Below the pieces are notes generated by a model. The model ran no database searches. It was not told the origin of the DNA and saw nothing but the letters and a program-made list of their open reading frames with translations. Position numbers and translations under genes: made by a program. DNA of 64,000 bases from Anaerolineae bacterium (GTDB lineage Bacteria > Chloroflexota > Anaerolineae > Aggregatilineales > Phototrophicaceae): positions 1 through 64,000 of the forward strand of contig JAFLCG010000008.1 of assembly GCA_017303635.1 (NCBI GenBank). The letters run 5' to 3'. This document shows, in pieces, positions 36,151 through 43,735 of the stretch. How positions within the stretch are numbered: the first letter of the stretch is position 1; each line of letters starts with the position of its first letter.

Positions 36151-37218
36151 GTGTTGAAGAAAGCTGTTGTACTCCTGATGGCGCTGGGACTGCTGGCTGG
36201 AGCTGTGGCCGCGCAAGAACCCGCTACCACACCGGAAGCCGGCGCAACCGCCCCAGGTGAAGTTATGGTTGAGGGACTGAACAATCCTCGCCACCTGACC
36301 CTGGGTGCAGATGGCACCCTGTATGTGGCAGAAGCGGGCAGCGGTGGCACGGAGACCGGTCAGGGGCCGTTCGGTGAAATCGTCTACGGCACCACCGCGC
36401 AGATCACGGCTATCGCCAATGGGGAGAAATCAGCAGTCATCCCTGGCCTCGTCAGCATGGACGCAGGCTTTGGGCAGATTGAAGGCGCGATGACCGTGAC
36501 GGTCACCGATACCGATTACTGGGTCGTACTGGGCATGGGGCCGCAAGACCCGCCAGAAGGCACTTTCGTGGAATCGGTTGTCCAGATCAGCCGCGACTCG
36601 ATGGCAGCGGGCACGGTTATCGACCTGCGCGCGTTTGAAGCCGAGAACAATCCGGATGGCGCCGAAGAAGTTGTTTCGAACCCATCGGATATGGCAGTGG
36701 CGGCTGATGGGTCGCTCATCATTGTGGATGCCAGCGGCAACTCGGTGATCCGTTGGACCCCTGATGGTGGCTCAACCCTTTTCGCTTCATGGCCGGGGGC
36801 TGATGGTGAGGCGCAAGCCGTTCCCACCTCGGTCGCGATTGGTGCAGATGGTGATGTTTACATCGGTTTCCTGGGCGGGTTCCCTTTCGAGGCACAGACC
36901 ACCCGCATTGAACGCTACAGCGCCGATGGTGAACTGAAGGAAGCTTATACCGGTCTGACCCTGGTCACGGATATTGCTATCAGCGCTGACGGTACGCTCT
37001 ACGCCGTTGAAATGGCGAGTGGCTTTGGTGATACTGGCTTTAACCCCAACAGCGGACGCATTGTCATGGTGAGCGCCGATGGTGTGACCCCGGTCGCTGA
37101 AGGCCTGAATATCCCCTATGGCATGGTCATCGATGGCGAGGGCAACTTCTGGGTGACGGTCAACTCGGCCTTCGCTGGCCCGGATAGCGGCCAGATTGTC
37201 CGTATCCCCGGTATGTAG
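36151..37218 (+). CDS. secreted ScyD/ScyE-family beta-propeller protein
   Basis: 355 residues from GTG 36151, with GAGAGGGAG 8 bases before it. The signal peptide is about 1-22 (VVLLMALGLLAGAVAAQEP). The NHL-like propeller follows: LNNPRHLTLGADGTLYVAEA, PSDMAVAADGSLIIVDASGN, TDIAISADGTLYAVEMASG and IPYGMVIDGEGNFWVTVN. The order and spacing fit the ScyD/ScyE family, proteins of unknown role first named from the scytonemin clusters. No scytonemin genes are nearby. A terminator-like hairpin follows. Confidence 0.83.
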   Translation: MLKKAVVLLMALGLLAGAVAAQEPATTPEAGATAPGEVMVEGLNNPRHLTLGADGTLYVAEAGSGGTETGQGPFGEIVYGTTAQITAIANGEKSAVIPGLVSMDAGFGQIEGAMTVTVTDTDYWVVLGMGPQDPPEGTFVESVVQISRDSMAAGTVIDLRAFEAENNPDGAEEVVSNPSDMAVAADGSLIIVDASGNSVIRWTPDGGSTLFASWPGADGEAQAVPTSVAIGADGDVYIGFLGGFPFEAQTTRIERYSADGELKEAYTGLTLVTDIAISADGTLYAVEMASGFGDTGFNPNSGRIVMVSADGVTPVAEGLNIPYGMVIDGEGNFWVTVNSAFAGPDSGQIVRIPGM

Positions 37219-37231
37219 TTTTGGTATCTCC

Positions 37232-37260
37232 AGGGGCAGTCCACAAGACTGCCCCTTTCC
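37232..37260 (+). terminator. terminator after the ScyD-like gene
   Basis: AGGGGCAGT and ACTGCCCCT pair over 9 bp with a 7-base loop, followed by TTCCTTA. It lies 14 bp after the stop codon, in the right place for an intrinsic terminator. Confidence 0.7.
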
Positions 37261-37359
37261 TTACGCATTTGCGCTCACTGATGCTTTGCCGGTAAGACTT
37301 GGCTGGTCGCTGGCGTCTTCCAGGTTACACCTAAATTGATATGCGCTGAGGCGTAACCC

Positions 37360-38145
37360 ATGACCGCTGCATTCCCCCTGCAAGAAACTGCTATCACACC
37401 TGGTTTTGTGCGTGATTTGCCTTTCCAGCATATAACGGCGGATACATTTCCTACCATTCGCCCGATCCATTGGTTGACTTCCCATTTTGCTGTCGGCGGG
37501 TGGAGCCCTCTACAACGCTTAAGCGGGATGCTGACTGCACATATGACGCGCATTGCCCCGCAGAACGGCTTCACCTGGCACCCGCATCGTGGACTCGAGA
37601 TTTATACCTGGGTGATTGAGGGGCAACTGTATCATGAAGATACAACGGGCGGGAAAGGTGTGATCAAAACCGGGGAAATTCAGCGTATGTTTTCCGGTGA
37701 CTGGATCGAACATCAGGAACTCAATCCCTGGGATGAACCCGCTCGCGTTATTCAAATCTGGTTCATCGCGGATCGACATCATCAGGGTTTACCTGCCCAC
37801 TATCAGCAGGCGGGTTCGGATGAACTCCCGGCGCGGCGGGTGGGCGATGCAACCGTGTGGAACCTGATTGGGGATGGTTCACCGCTGGAGCAACATATGA
37901 AAGGTCGACTGAGTGCGATGACGGTTGATCCGAATGGTACGACGAGGCTGGAGGCTCCGCACCCTGGTGAAAGCCTGTTCTGGTATGTGACCGACGGCAG
38001 TGGAAATGCCCTCCATCAGGGACGGCAGATGTCGCTCGGACAGTATGATGTCGCACTTGCTCGACCGGATATGGAGCCAACCGAGATTACCGCAGGCGAT
38101 CAACCGCTGCACGCCCTTAGTTTCTATCTGCCCACGTTTCTATAG
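37360..38145 (+). CDS. pirin-family cupin protein
   Basis: 261 residues. It has the two-cupin layout of pirins. The first cupin contains FTWHPHRGLEIYTWVIEGQL with metal-binding His in HPHRG, then HEDTTGGKGVIKTGEIQRM, and SGDWIEHQELNPW; the second covers about 150-255 (SLFWYVTDGSGNAL, QPLHALSFYLP). Pirins bind iron, and some have quercetinase activity; function here is unknown. No ribosome-binding site stronger than AGGCGTAACC lies before the ATG. It converges with the E2-like gene, only 1 bp apart. Confidence 0.9.
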   Translation: MTAAFPLQETAITPGFVRDLPFQHITADTFPTIRPIHWLTSHFAVGGWSPLQRLSGMLTAHMTRIAPQNGFTWHPHRGLEIYTWVIEGQLYHEDTTGGKGVIKTGEIQRMFSGDWIEHQELNPWDEPARVIQIWFIADRHHQGLPAHYQQAGSDELPARRVGDATVWNLIGDGSPLEQHMKGRLSAMTVDPNGTTRLEAPHPGESLFWYVTDGSGNALHQGRQMSLGQYDVALARPDMEPTEITAGDQPLHALSFYLPTFL

Positions 38146-38146
38146 C

Positions 38147-38617
38147 TCATACCCGTCGACGCGGCGGCAGCGGCGTATTGGGGTCAACGCGCTCTTCGAT
38201 GCCGGGCCAGTCATTGGTCGCCCGCCAGGTATAGTAGGCGTAAATCCACTGTACGGCCCAGGCGGTGACGGTCACGGCGGTGGATTTACCGGGGTTCCAA
38301 CCGTACTGTTCCCCATCTTTGGGATTAAACAGGCACAACTGCCCATCTTCATATTGATGTTTTTCGCTGTAGATACGCGGCTTCAGGCAGTAGGCTTCTG
38401 CCGGGCGGTTGGGATACTCGTTGGGATAAACAATCTTCAGCCGGTGGACCGGATCTTCCAGCGTCGCCAGATTGATTTCGACATCGCCATCCCAGTACAA
38501 GACGCCCCCACTGGGCGGCACGACCAGCTTGAATGTATTGCCAAAGGTGGCGCGCATGGCTTCCACCTCTAAACGCAGGCGTGGCGAGACGTTGTTACGT
38601 GTTCCCCACCAGTTCAT
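38147..38617 (-). CDS. stand-alone ubiquitin-conjugating-enzyme-like (E2-fold) protein
   Basis: 156 residues from ATG 38617, which has AGGAG 10 bases upstream; the longer frame to 38821 would run through the neighbouring glycosyltransferase gene. The UBC fold is recognisable: LYWDGDVEINL, then HRLKIVYPNEYPNRPAEAYC (as YPxxYPxxPP in eukaryotic E2s), then RIYSEKHQYEDGQLCLFN with the HxxxxDGxLCL pattern around the candidate catalytic C95, then YGWNPGKST (the W-x-P turn) and WAVQWIYAYYTWRATNDWPG helices. E2 enzymes carry ubiquitin or a ubiquitin-like modifier on this Cys. No E1-like, JAB-type peptidase or modifier gene is seen in the window. It is downstream of a glycosyltransferase gene on the same strand. 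Confidence 0.82.
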   Translation of the reverse strand: MNWWGTRNNVSPRLRLEVEAMRATFGNTFKLVVPPSGGVLYWDGDVEINLATLEDPVHRLKIVYPNEYPNRPAEAYCLKPRIYSEKHQYEDGQLCLFNPKDGEQYGWNPGKSTAVTVTAWAVQWIYAYYTWRATNDWPGIEERVDPNTPLPPRRRV

Positions 38618-38687
38618 CGGCGGGCTACTCCTGATACATATAAACGGATTCCAAAATGATTGTACCATCCAACCGCGGTCAACGTGC

Positions 38688-39851
38688 CTACCCGAAAATG
38701 GGGGTTCCCAGGAGTTGTTCGTACACACGCACAGTTGCGGCAGCCACTTGAGCGTGTGTGAAATGTGCCAGCACCCGCGCCCGACCCGCCTGACCCAAGC
38801 GCGCTCGTTCCGCCGGGTCATCCCGTAAGCGGCGCAGGGCGGCTGTCAGCGAGTCTATGTCGCCTTCGGGGACGATCATGCCCGCGCTGCCCATGACATC
38901 CGGGATGGCACCACTATCCGAGCCGATCACCGGCAGCCCGCTGGCCATCGCCTCGGTGATGACGCGCCCGAACTGCTCTTTCCAGTTCAAGCGGGTCAGC
39001 GAAGGAATCGCCAGCACATCCATTTTTTGATACTGCATGGGCATCCCGGCGGATTCCACCCATTCGATCCGATCCAGACGATCCCCAATCCCTAACTGCT
39101 GCGCCAGCGCCTCCAGGGCATTCCAGTAGGGGCCGCTGCCGACCAATCGCAAGCGCCATTCGCCGTCCAGTCGAGCTGCTGCCCTTAGCAGCAAATGGAT
39201 GCCCTTTTCCTCGACCAGACGGCCTACATAGCCAATCGTGAATACCCTCGCCCTCTCTTCCAAATCCGCTGGAGAGAGGGGATTCAGAACAGGAGCAAAC
39301 AAGTCAGGGTCAACGCCAAACTGAGGGATGACAGTCATTGGCCCCGCATAGCCTTTGGCTCGCCAGACATGAGCGGCACTTTGAGTCCCCGCCAGCACAT
39401 GATCAACCTGACTCAGCGTCCAGCCTTCGCCCCATGAAAAAGGCGATGGATACACCCGGCGAATATTCTGCCAGCTAAAGATCAGCGTCTTCGCGCCAAT
39501 TTTCCGGGCAATCCGCAGGGCCTGCCAGGTAGCGAGGTTGTAGGGTTCTTCATCAATGTGGATGATCTGCGGCTGAAAGTCCTCGATTCGCTTTGCCAGA
39601 CCCGGATACCAGTGCAGATGAAAGTTGCCGTTCAACGCAATGGGCACTGTCTCCAACCGATAGCCGGTGGTATAGACTCGCTCCAGGTTGGTTTCCCCGC
39701 GCTCATCTTTCCATGACGGTGGTGTGAGCGCCAGCAGGTCAATTCCCAGCCGAGCCATTTCCTCCAGCTTGCGCTGGTAGATGCCAACCACTAAGGCTTT
39801 TGACAACAGCAAAACGCGAGGGCGTGATTTCGACGCATGGATATTGGACAC
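38688..39851 (-). CDS. family 4 glycosyltransferase
   Basis: 387 residues starting at GTG 39851, chosen because TTGAGGG (overlapping the stop of the upstream gene) is 4-5 bases before it. It shows a GT-B layout: N-terminal ARPRVLLLSKALV-type strand, LAKRIEDFQPQIIHIDEEPY, and a C-terminal domain with FTIGYVGRLVEEKGIHLLL, the conserved E-x7-E type motif FGRVITEAMASGLPVIGSDS, and GSAGMIVPEGD. It should transfer a sugar from a nucleotide donor. A short palindrome at 39251-39280 lies in the linker between domains. It is the middle gene of a three-gene reverse-strand cluster. Confidence 0.93.
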   Translation of the reverse strand: MSNIHASKSRPRVLLLSKALVVGIYQRKLEEMARLGIDLLALTPPSWKDERGETNLERVYTTGYRLETVPIALNGNFHLHWYPGLAKRIEDFQPQIIHIDEEPYNLATWQALRIARKIGAKTLIFSWQNIRRVYPSPFSWGEGWTLSQVDHVLAGTQSAAHVWRAKGYAGPMTVIPQFGVDPDLFAPVLNPLSPADLEERARVFTIGYVGRLVEEKGIHLLLRAAARLDGEWRLRLVGSGPYWNALEALAQQLGIGDRLDRIEWVESAGMPMQYQKMDVLAIPSLTRLNWKEQFGRVITEAMASGLPVIGSDSGAIPDVMGSAGMIVPEGDIDSLTAALRRLRDDPAERARLGQAGRARVLAHFTHAQVAAATVRVYEQLLGTPIFG

Positions 39852-39858
39852 GTCGCCC

Positions 39859-40533
39859 TCAATCGATCCCAGCGGATTTGGCTGCCTGGGCGAAGGCCCG
39901 CACTTTGGCGATGTCCTTGCGGAAGCCACCTGCAGCCAGCGGTTGGTTGGTATGGGTCAACGAATCGACGCCCCAGGGACGCACCATCCGGATGGAATCT
40001 ACGACGTTGTCCGGGGAAAGCCCTCCCGCCAAAATTACGGGCACCCGCACCGCCTCGACAATCGCCCGGCTGATGGACCAGTCATGGGTTTTGCCAGATG
40101 CGCCGATCCCGGCAATATCGGGTGCTTGTGTATCGAGGATGAGATATTCACAAAGTGACTCGTAAGCCCTGGCTTCCATGATGGCATCCCGTCCTGCGAC
40201 CGAAATGGCTTGCATGATGGGCAGACCTGGAAAGTGCAGCCGCAGTTCGGCCACATCTTCAGGGCCGAAGGTTCCTGTCAGGGGGCACAGGTGGAGCACA
40301 TCGGGCCTGACCGCTTCCACCATCTCCACAATAGGCGGCAGGGTCGTTTCGACCGTCAGGGCAACCCGTATGGCTTTGCCCGCTGTTGCCTGCATGATCG
40401 CCTGGGTGGTTGGAATATCAATCTCACCGGGAAGGCCACGCGCCGAGGGGGTCAGGCCAATATGGTCAGCCCCGGCCTCGATGACGGCCAGGGCTTCTTC
40501 AGGGGTTTGCATGGTATAGAACTGCACAATCAT
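39859..40533 (-). CDS. TrpF-like (phosphoribosylanthranilate isomerase-type) TIM barrel
   Basis: 224 residues. The fold shows beta-alpha units: MIVQFYTMQTPEEALAVIEAG, KAIRVALTVET, VEAVRPDVLHLCPLTG, LPIMQAISVAGRD, EYLILDTQAPDIAGIGASGK, RVPVILAGGLSPDNVVDSIR and PWGVDSLTHTN. The LAGGLSPDNV phosphate-binding loop is as in TrpF, but the classic catalytic Cys near the N terminus (as in KICG) is not present, the equivalent place reading VQFYT. It therefore may not act in tryptophan synthesis. No other trp gene is near. The downstream glycosyltransferase starts 7 bp after the stop. Confidence 0.8.
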   Translation of the reverse strand: MIVQFYTMQTPEEALAVIEAGADHIGLTPSARGLPGEIDIPTTQAIMQATAGKAIRVALTVETTLPPIVEMVEAVRPDVLHLCPLTGTFGPEDVAELRLHFPGLPIMQAISVAGRDAIMEARAYESLCEYLILDTQAPDIAGIGASGKTHDWSISRAIVEAVRVPVILAGGLSPDNVVDSIRMVRPWGVDSLTHTNQPLAAGGFRKDIAKVRAFAQAAKSAGID

Positions 40534-40600
40534 GAGCCATCACTCCGCTACCCGCATTGCAACGGAGTGATGGTACTGCATAGGCAGGAAGAAACGCCAG

Positions 40601-41008
40601 TCAGATGGCTTGTCGCCGCAGCATATACCAGGTTGCTACCAGGAACACGGCTGTCAGGACGTGCCGTACAACTGTCCCAGTGGGGCCGCCTTCCACACCC
40701 ACCAGTATCGCATCTCCGATGGGCATGAGGCTGGCAACCAGCGCATACAAAGCCAGGGCGTTGAAATCCCTGCGGATGAGTAATCCCAAGCCGAACACGC
40801 CCAGGAATAGGGCGCGAATGGCATACACGAAAACAAAGGCCGTATTCCCGGGATCGACCAAGGGCAGACCATAGTAGGCGGCAAACTCCACCGGGCCGAG
40901 GGTTGCCCGCACTGCATTAAACAGGATATACACGATCAGGATGCCGACCATCCAGATTCCAGGTGCGCGCCAGAATGCACGAGCCGGAGATTGAGCAGGG
41001 GTAGACAT
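40601..41008 (-). CDS. DUF4267-like small membrane protein
   Basis: 135 residues from ATG 41008 with GGAGG upstream. Four membrane helices are visible, including GIWMVGILIVYILFNAVRAT, AFVFVYAIRALFLGVFGLGL and LALYALVASLMPIGDAILVG, plus an end helix. The spacing and the MPIGDAILV sequence fit the DUF4267 family of unknown function. It stands 63 bp downstream of the ECF sigma factor gene, on the same strand, and may be one of its targets or a partner. Confidence 0.78.
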   Translation of the reverse strand: MSTPAQSPARAFWRAPGIWMVGILIVYILFNAVRATLGPVEFAAYYGLPLVDPGNTAFVFVYAIRALFLGVFGLGLLIRRDFNALALYALVASLMPIGDAILVGVEGGPTGTVVRHVLTAVFLVATWYMLRRQAI

Positions 41009-41070
41009 GAGATGAGCCTCCAATAGAACCAAAACGGATAGGTTTGTTCAACAGGTTTGAGACAGGTTCG

Positions 41071-41907
41071 TTAGCGATCCGGATTCCCAGCATTCAGAAT
41101 GCGCTCGATCATGGCGTGGCAATCGGTACGCGCACTATAGGCTGGATGCGCCCGGATCAGGGCCAGAGTCCGTTCTTCGACCGTCAGATCAGGCTGAGCC
41201 GCCCGGAGTGACTGCCTATCTGTAGCGGGATCTCGAACCGTGGCATACGAGAGGTTGGCAGGGTCGAGCAAGCCCAGGCGGAGTTTATTCTGGACATGTT
41301 TGTGGCAGCGACAGGGATTGGCCGGATTGACGATCCCGCATTGGGCGGAAACGAAGCTGACCAATGCTTGCCGGGCGCGGGAGAGCCGTTTACGGTATGC
41401 TGCCGGACTGATCCCCAGGATATCAGCGCCTTCGTCACTGTTCACCCCTAACAATTCGCCCAGAACGAGTGCAATGCGGTCTTCCTGACTCAGGCACATG
41501 AGCATCCCCAGCGTACAATTCCGCCGGACTTCTTCTGCCAGTTCAGTCTGCTCGTATACACTCTCAGGACTTTGGGCGTGGAGTGAGAGACTTGTTTCCA
41601 GGAGGCTGGATAGTTCCTCGAAGGACGTTTGTCTGTGTGCTGGATTGCGCTGTGCCAGGTTGAGCAAGGTGTTGCTGGCAAGCCGATACATCCAGGTGGA
41701 AAAGCTGCTCTCCCCCCGAAACTGACCCAGATGGGTGATCAATTTGATCAGAATTTCCTGGGTGGCATCTTCAGCATCGGCTGGATTTTGCAGCATCCGC
41801 AAGGCTAGATTGTAGATGTAGCCTTGAGCATCGCTGGCCACCTGCTCGAGGGCATCCCGATTGCCTGCTTGAGCGGCTGTGACCAGTTCATGAATGTCGG
41901 TTCTCAA
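41071..41907 (-). CDS. ECF sigma factor with C-terminal extension and zinc-like site
   Basis: 278 residues. Region sigma-2 is seen in ALRMLQNPADAEDATQEILI (about 30-55) followed by FSTWMYRLASNTLLN; region sigma-4 is at about 135-185 (LSQEDRIALVLGELLGV, then ILGISPAAYRKRLSRARQAL). A Cys/His cluster CGIVNPANPCRCHKHV follows at about 190-205, like the zinc-binding motifs of some ECF or anti-sigma proteins. An extension of about 70 residues (ends in NAGNPDR) may be regulatory in place of a separate anti-sigma factor, which is not found next to it. The downstream gene encodes a small membrane protein. Confidence 0.9.
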   Translation of the reverse strand: MRTDIHELVTAAQAGNRDALEQVASDAQGYIYNLALRMLQNPADAEDATQEILIKLITHLGQFRGESSFSTWMYRLASNTLLNLAQRNPAHRQTSFEELSSLLETSLSLHAQSPESVYEQTELAEEVRRNCTLGMLMCLSQEDRIALVLGELLGVNSDEGADILGISPAAYRKRLSRARQALVSFVSAQCGIVNPANPCRCHKHVQNKLRLGLLDPANLSYATVRDPATDRQSLRAAQPDLTVEERTLALIRAHPAYSARTDCHAMIERILNAGNPDR

Positions 41908-41985
41908 CGATGGCCTCCTGTCCGTTCACCTGTTGATGTTCATTAGACACATCATCTGAGAGATTGTGACAGGATTGTTGACAAA

Positions 41986-42012
41986 GGGAGAGCCTGGCAT
42001 CCAGGCTCTCCC
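41986..42012 (-). terminator. terminator of the cobalamin-binding-protein gene
   Basis: GGGAGAGCCTGG and CCAGGCTCTCCC form a perfect 12-bp stem with a 3-base loop; on the reverse strand the stem is followed by TTTGTC. It lies 8 bp beyond the stop of the substrate-binding protein gene. Confidence 0.8.
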
Positions 42013-42020
42013 TCATGAGA

Positions 42021-43223
42021 CTACTGCAACTGGCGCAGGTAGATCATCTCATGATCGGGCAGTAAATCCGGGTGAAACAGGTGGATTAAATCGGACAGGA
42101 CGCCGGAAGGATTGGTGACGCCGTTCTCATAGATGTCATTGCCGCCGTTTGGATTCACGCGGGCGTCGTTGTTCCAGACGCCACCGGATTCGGTCGCTGC
42201 GAATTCGGCATAGCGTTCATCCTGGGCGATGAAGCTGGCGAGATCGGTCACACCGAAGGCACCGGGTAGCCAGAAATCTGCCGCCTGGCCGGCATCTAAC
42301 ACGGCTTCAAAGTCAAACAACACGCTGCCGCTGACTTCAGCCGCTTCTGCCGAATCGCTCAGGATCAGGCGTGCACCGGCATCCTGCATGATTGCGGCCA
42401 CAAAGCTCTGTCCGCCGGGGATGGCCCACGAATCCCCGTAGTACAACCCCCATAACACTGTGGGCTGCTCATTCGCGGGAATGCCCGCTGCCAAGCCAGA
42501 AAGCTCGGCATAGCGGGCTGCCTCGTCCGCAAAGACCTGATTGGCAGCGGCCTCGGCATTGAAGAAGGCTGCCGTGAACTTGATCCACTCGGTGCGTCCC
42601 ACTGGCGTCGTCTCCATCCATTCGCCGTTGACGACCACCGGCACGCCCGCTGCGATCAGGACGGGGTGGGCATCAAACTCCGGGGTGCCGCTACCATAGG
42701 TCATCACCAGATCACTTTCGCTATCCAGCACCTGCTCGACGTTTACGCCTGAGCCAAAGCCCACTTCAAGGAGTTCACCTGCCTCGGCTTTGGCAATAAC
42801 CTCCGGCGTATTGATATAGAAGGCGCTGTCGACCCCGATGAGCCGATCAACCAGACCTAACTGCGCCAGATGCGGCAGATAGGAAGTTGACATGGCGATC
42901 ATGCGTTGTGTGGGGATGGTGATGACTGGCACGCCATCAAAACCTTCTGGCGTCGGGGTGCCGCACTGCACCAGCAAATAGCGGAAGGCATCGGCTTCGG
43001 TTGAACCCGGCCAGGGCGTATTGACCGACAGCACCTTGTAGTGATTGAAATACTCGATGCTGAAGCCCGTGGCGGTCTCCACGCTACTCTTATCCGGGAA
43101 ATAATCCACGGACGGATCATAATCCGTCACGCAGACGGCGGATGGAGACGAGTCCTGGGCGGCAATGGGTGAGAGCAGGAACAGCAGAACACAACAAACG
43201 AGGAGCGAAACACGCACTTTCAT
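42021..43223 (-). CDS. ABC transporter substrate-binding protein of the iron/cobalamin class
   Basis: 400 residues with a signal peptide (about 1-22, SLLVCCVLLFLLSPIAAQ). The fold is of the BtuF/FepB type: PTQRMIAMSTSYLPHLAQLG, LIGVDSAFYINTPEV, EQVLDSESDLVMTYGSG and VLWGLYYGDSWAIPGGQSFV. It captures cobalamin, a corrinoid or a metal chelate outside the cell and hands it to a BtuCD-type importer. The upstream cobalamin riboswitch points to cobalamin or a corrinoid. No permease or ATPase gene adjoins it, so these must lie elsewhere. AAAGGGG lies 7 bases before the ATG. Confidence 0.88.
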   Translation of the reverse strand: MKVRVSLLVCCVLLFLLSPIAAQDSSPSAVCVTDYDPSVDYFPDKSSVETATGFSIEYFNHYKVLSVNTPWPGSTEADAFRYLLVQCGTPTPEGFDGVPVITIPTQRMIAMSTSYLPHLAQLGLVDRLIGVDSAFYINTPEVIAKAEAGELLEVGFGSGVNVEQVLDSESDLVMTYGSGTPEFDAHPVLIAAGVPVVVNGEWMETTPVGRTEWIKFTAAFFNAEAAANQVFADEAARYAELSGLAAGIPANEQPTVLWGLYYGDSWAIPGGQSFVAAIMQDAGARLILSDSAEAAEVSGSVLFDFEAVLDAGQAADFWLPGAFGVTDLASFIAQDERYAEFAATESGGVWNNDARVNPNGGNDIYENGVTNPSGVLSDLIHLFHPDLLPDHEMIYLRQLQ

Positions 43224-43344
43224 GAGGAACCCCTTTTACGGCCCCTCACGAGGAAAGCGCCGCTGCGAAGGGGAGACCTGTTGTGGTGGAACAGGGGAAC
43301 CCTGACGCCCGGCTGCCCTTCTCGCGAAGGCAGAACGAGTAAAC

Positions 43345-43463
43345 ATCAGGGCGGGTAATCGGACTTTGGTCAAGCGACCATTACCGTTGCGGGACAGTGC
43401 CGGACTTTCACCGGGCTTCCCCCATTGTGCGTTCTGCATCCGGGCAGCAACGCACCCTGACAG
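43345..43463 (-). ncRNA. cobalamin riboswitch aptamer
   Basis: Read on the reverse strand, the element contains the family's most conserved stretch (AAGCCCGGTGAAAGTCCGGC, then CTGTCCCGCAAC), followed by AAGTCCGATTACCCGCC, the equivalent of AGTCAGGATACCTGCC. The P1 stem is TGTCAGGG with CCCTGAT at the two ends. The expression platform (about 43230-43344) has GCGTCAGGG, which could compete with P1, and hairpins near the ribosome-binding site, so control of translation or termination is expected. It precedes the substrate-binding protein gene by about 120 bases. Confidence 0.9.
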
Positions 43464-43549
43464 TCCGATAGACTAACCCTGATTGCAGTAGATGGCAAGA
43501 GTTTGTCCAGTTGGCGAATCCTGATTGGACCCTGAGAGTTCAACCCGAC

Positions 43550-43653
43550 TAAGCCAGTAGCCGAAACATGTCCATGATCCACGACCGATATTTGTGCGCA
43601 AAACCATTCCATGACCGGGAAACGGTCGTGGAGTACTTTTGGCTACTGGCTTA
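43550..43653. repeat. 104-bp palindromic mobile-repeat element, copy 1
   Basis: Ends are the perfect inverted repeat TAAGCCAGTAGCC / GGCTACTGGCTTA. Inside, CCACGACCG and CGGTCGTGG pair, so the whole unit can form an imperfect hairpin. A second 104-bp copy at 48511 is about 91% identical by eye. It lies between the riboswitch and the tsaE promoter. It has no coding capacity, so it fits a MITE or REP-type unit. Confidence 0.85.
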
Positions 43654-43672
43654 GTCCGAATAGTCATTCACG

Positions 43673-43703
43673 TTGCAGGAGTGGTATAGTAAAACGGTAT
43701 AAT
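43673..43703 (+). promoter_or_regulatory. promoter of the tsaE-tsaB-rimI operon
   Basis: TTGCAG (43673) and a perfect TATAAT (43698-43703) are 19 bp apart, a slightly wide spacer. Transcription would start near 43710, leaving a leader of about 26 bases to the preferred tsaE start at 43736. A GTG at 43712 would be almost leaderless. Confidence 0.55.
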
Positions 43704-43735
43704 GCTCCCAGGTGTACTCAACAGGGTTCGCAGGC

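Noticed and set aside
36151-37218. Part of a scytonemin cluster
   Set aside because: Only the propeller resembles ScyD/ScyE; none of the biosynthetic scy genes is nearby.
38618-38821. N-terminal extension of the E2-like protein
   Set aside because: The extension overlaps the glycosyltransferase gene, has a low-quality sequence, and a good ribosome-binding site supports the shorter start.
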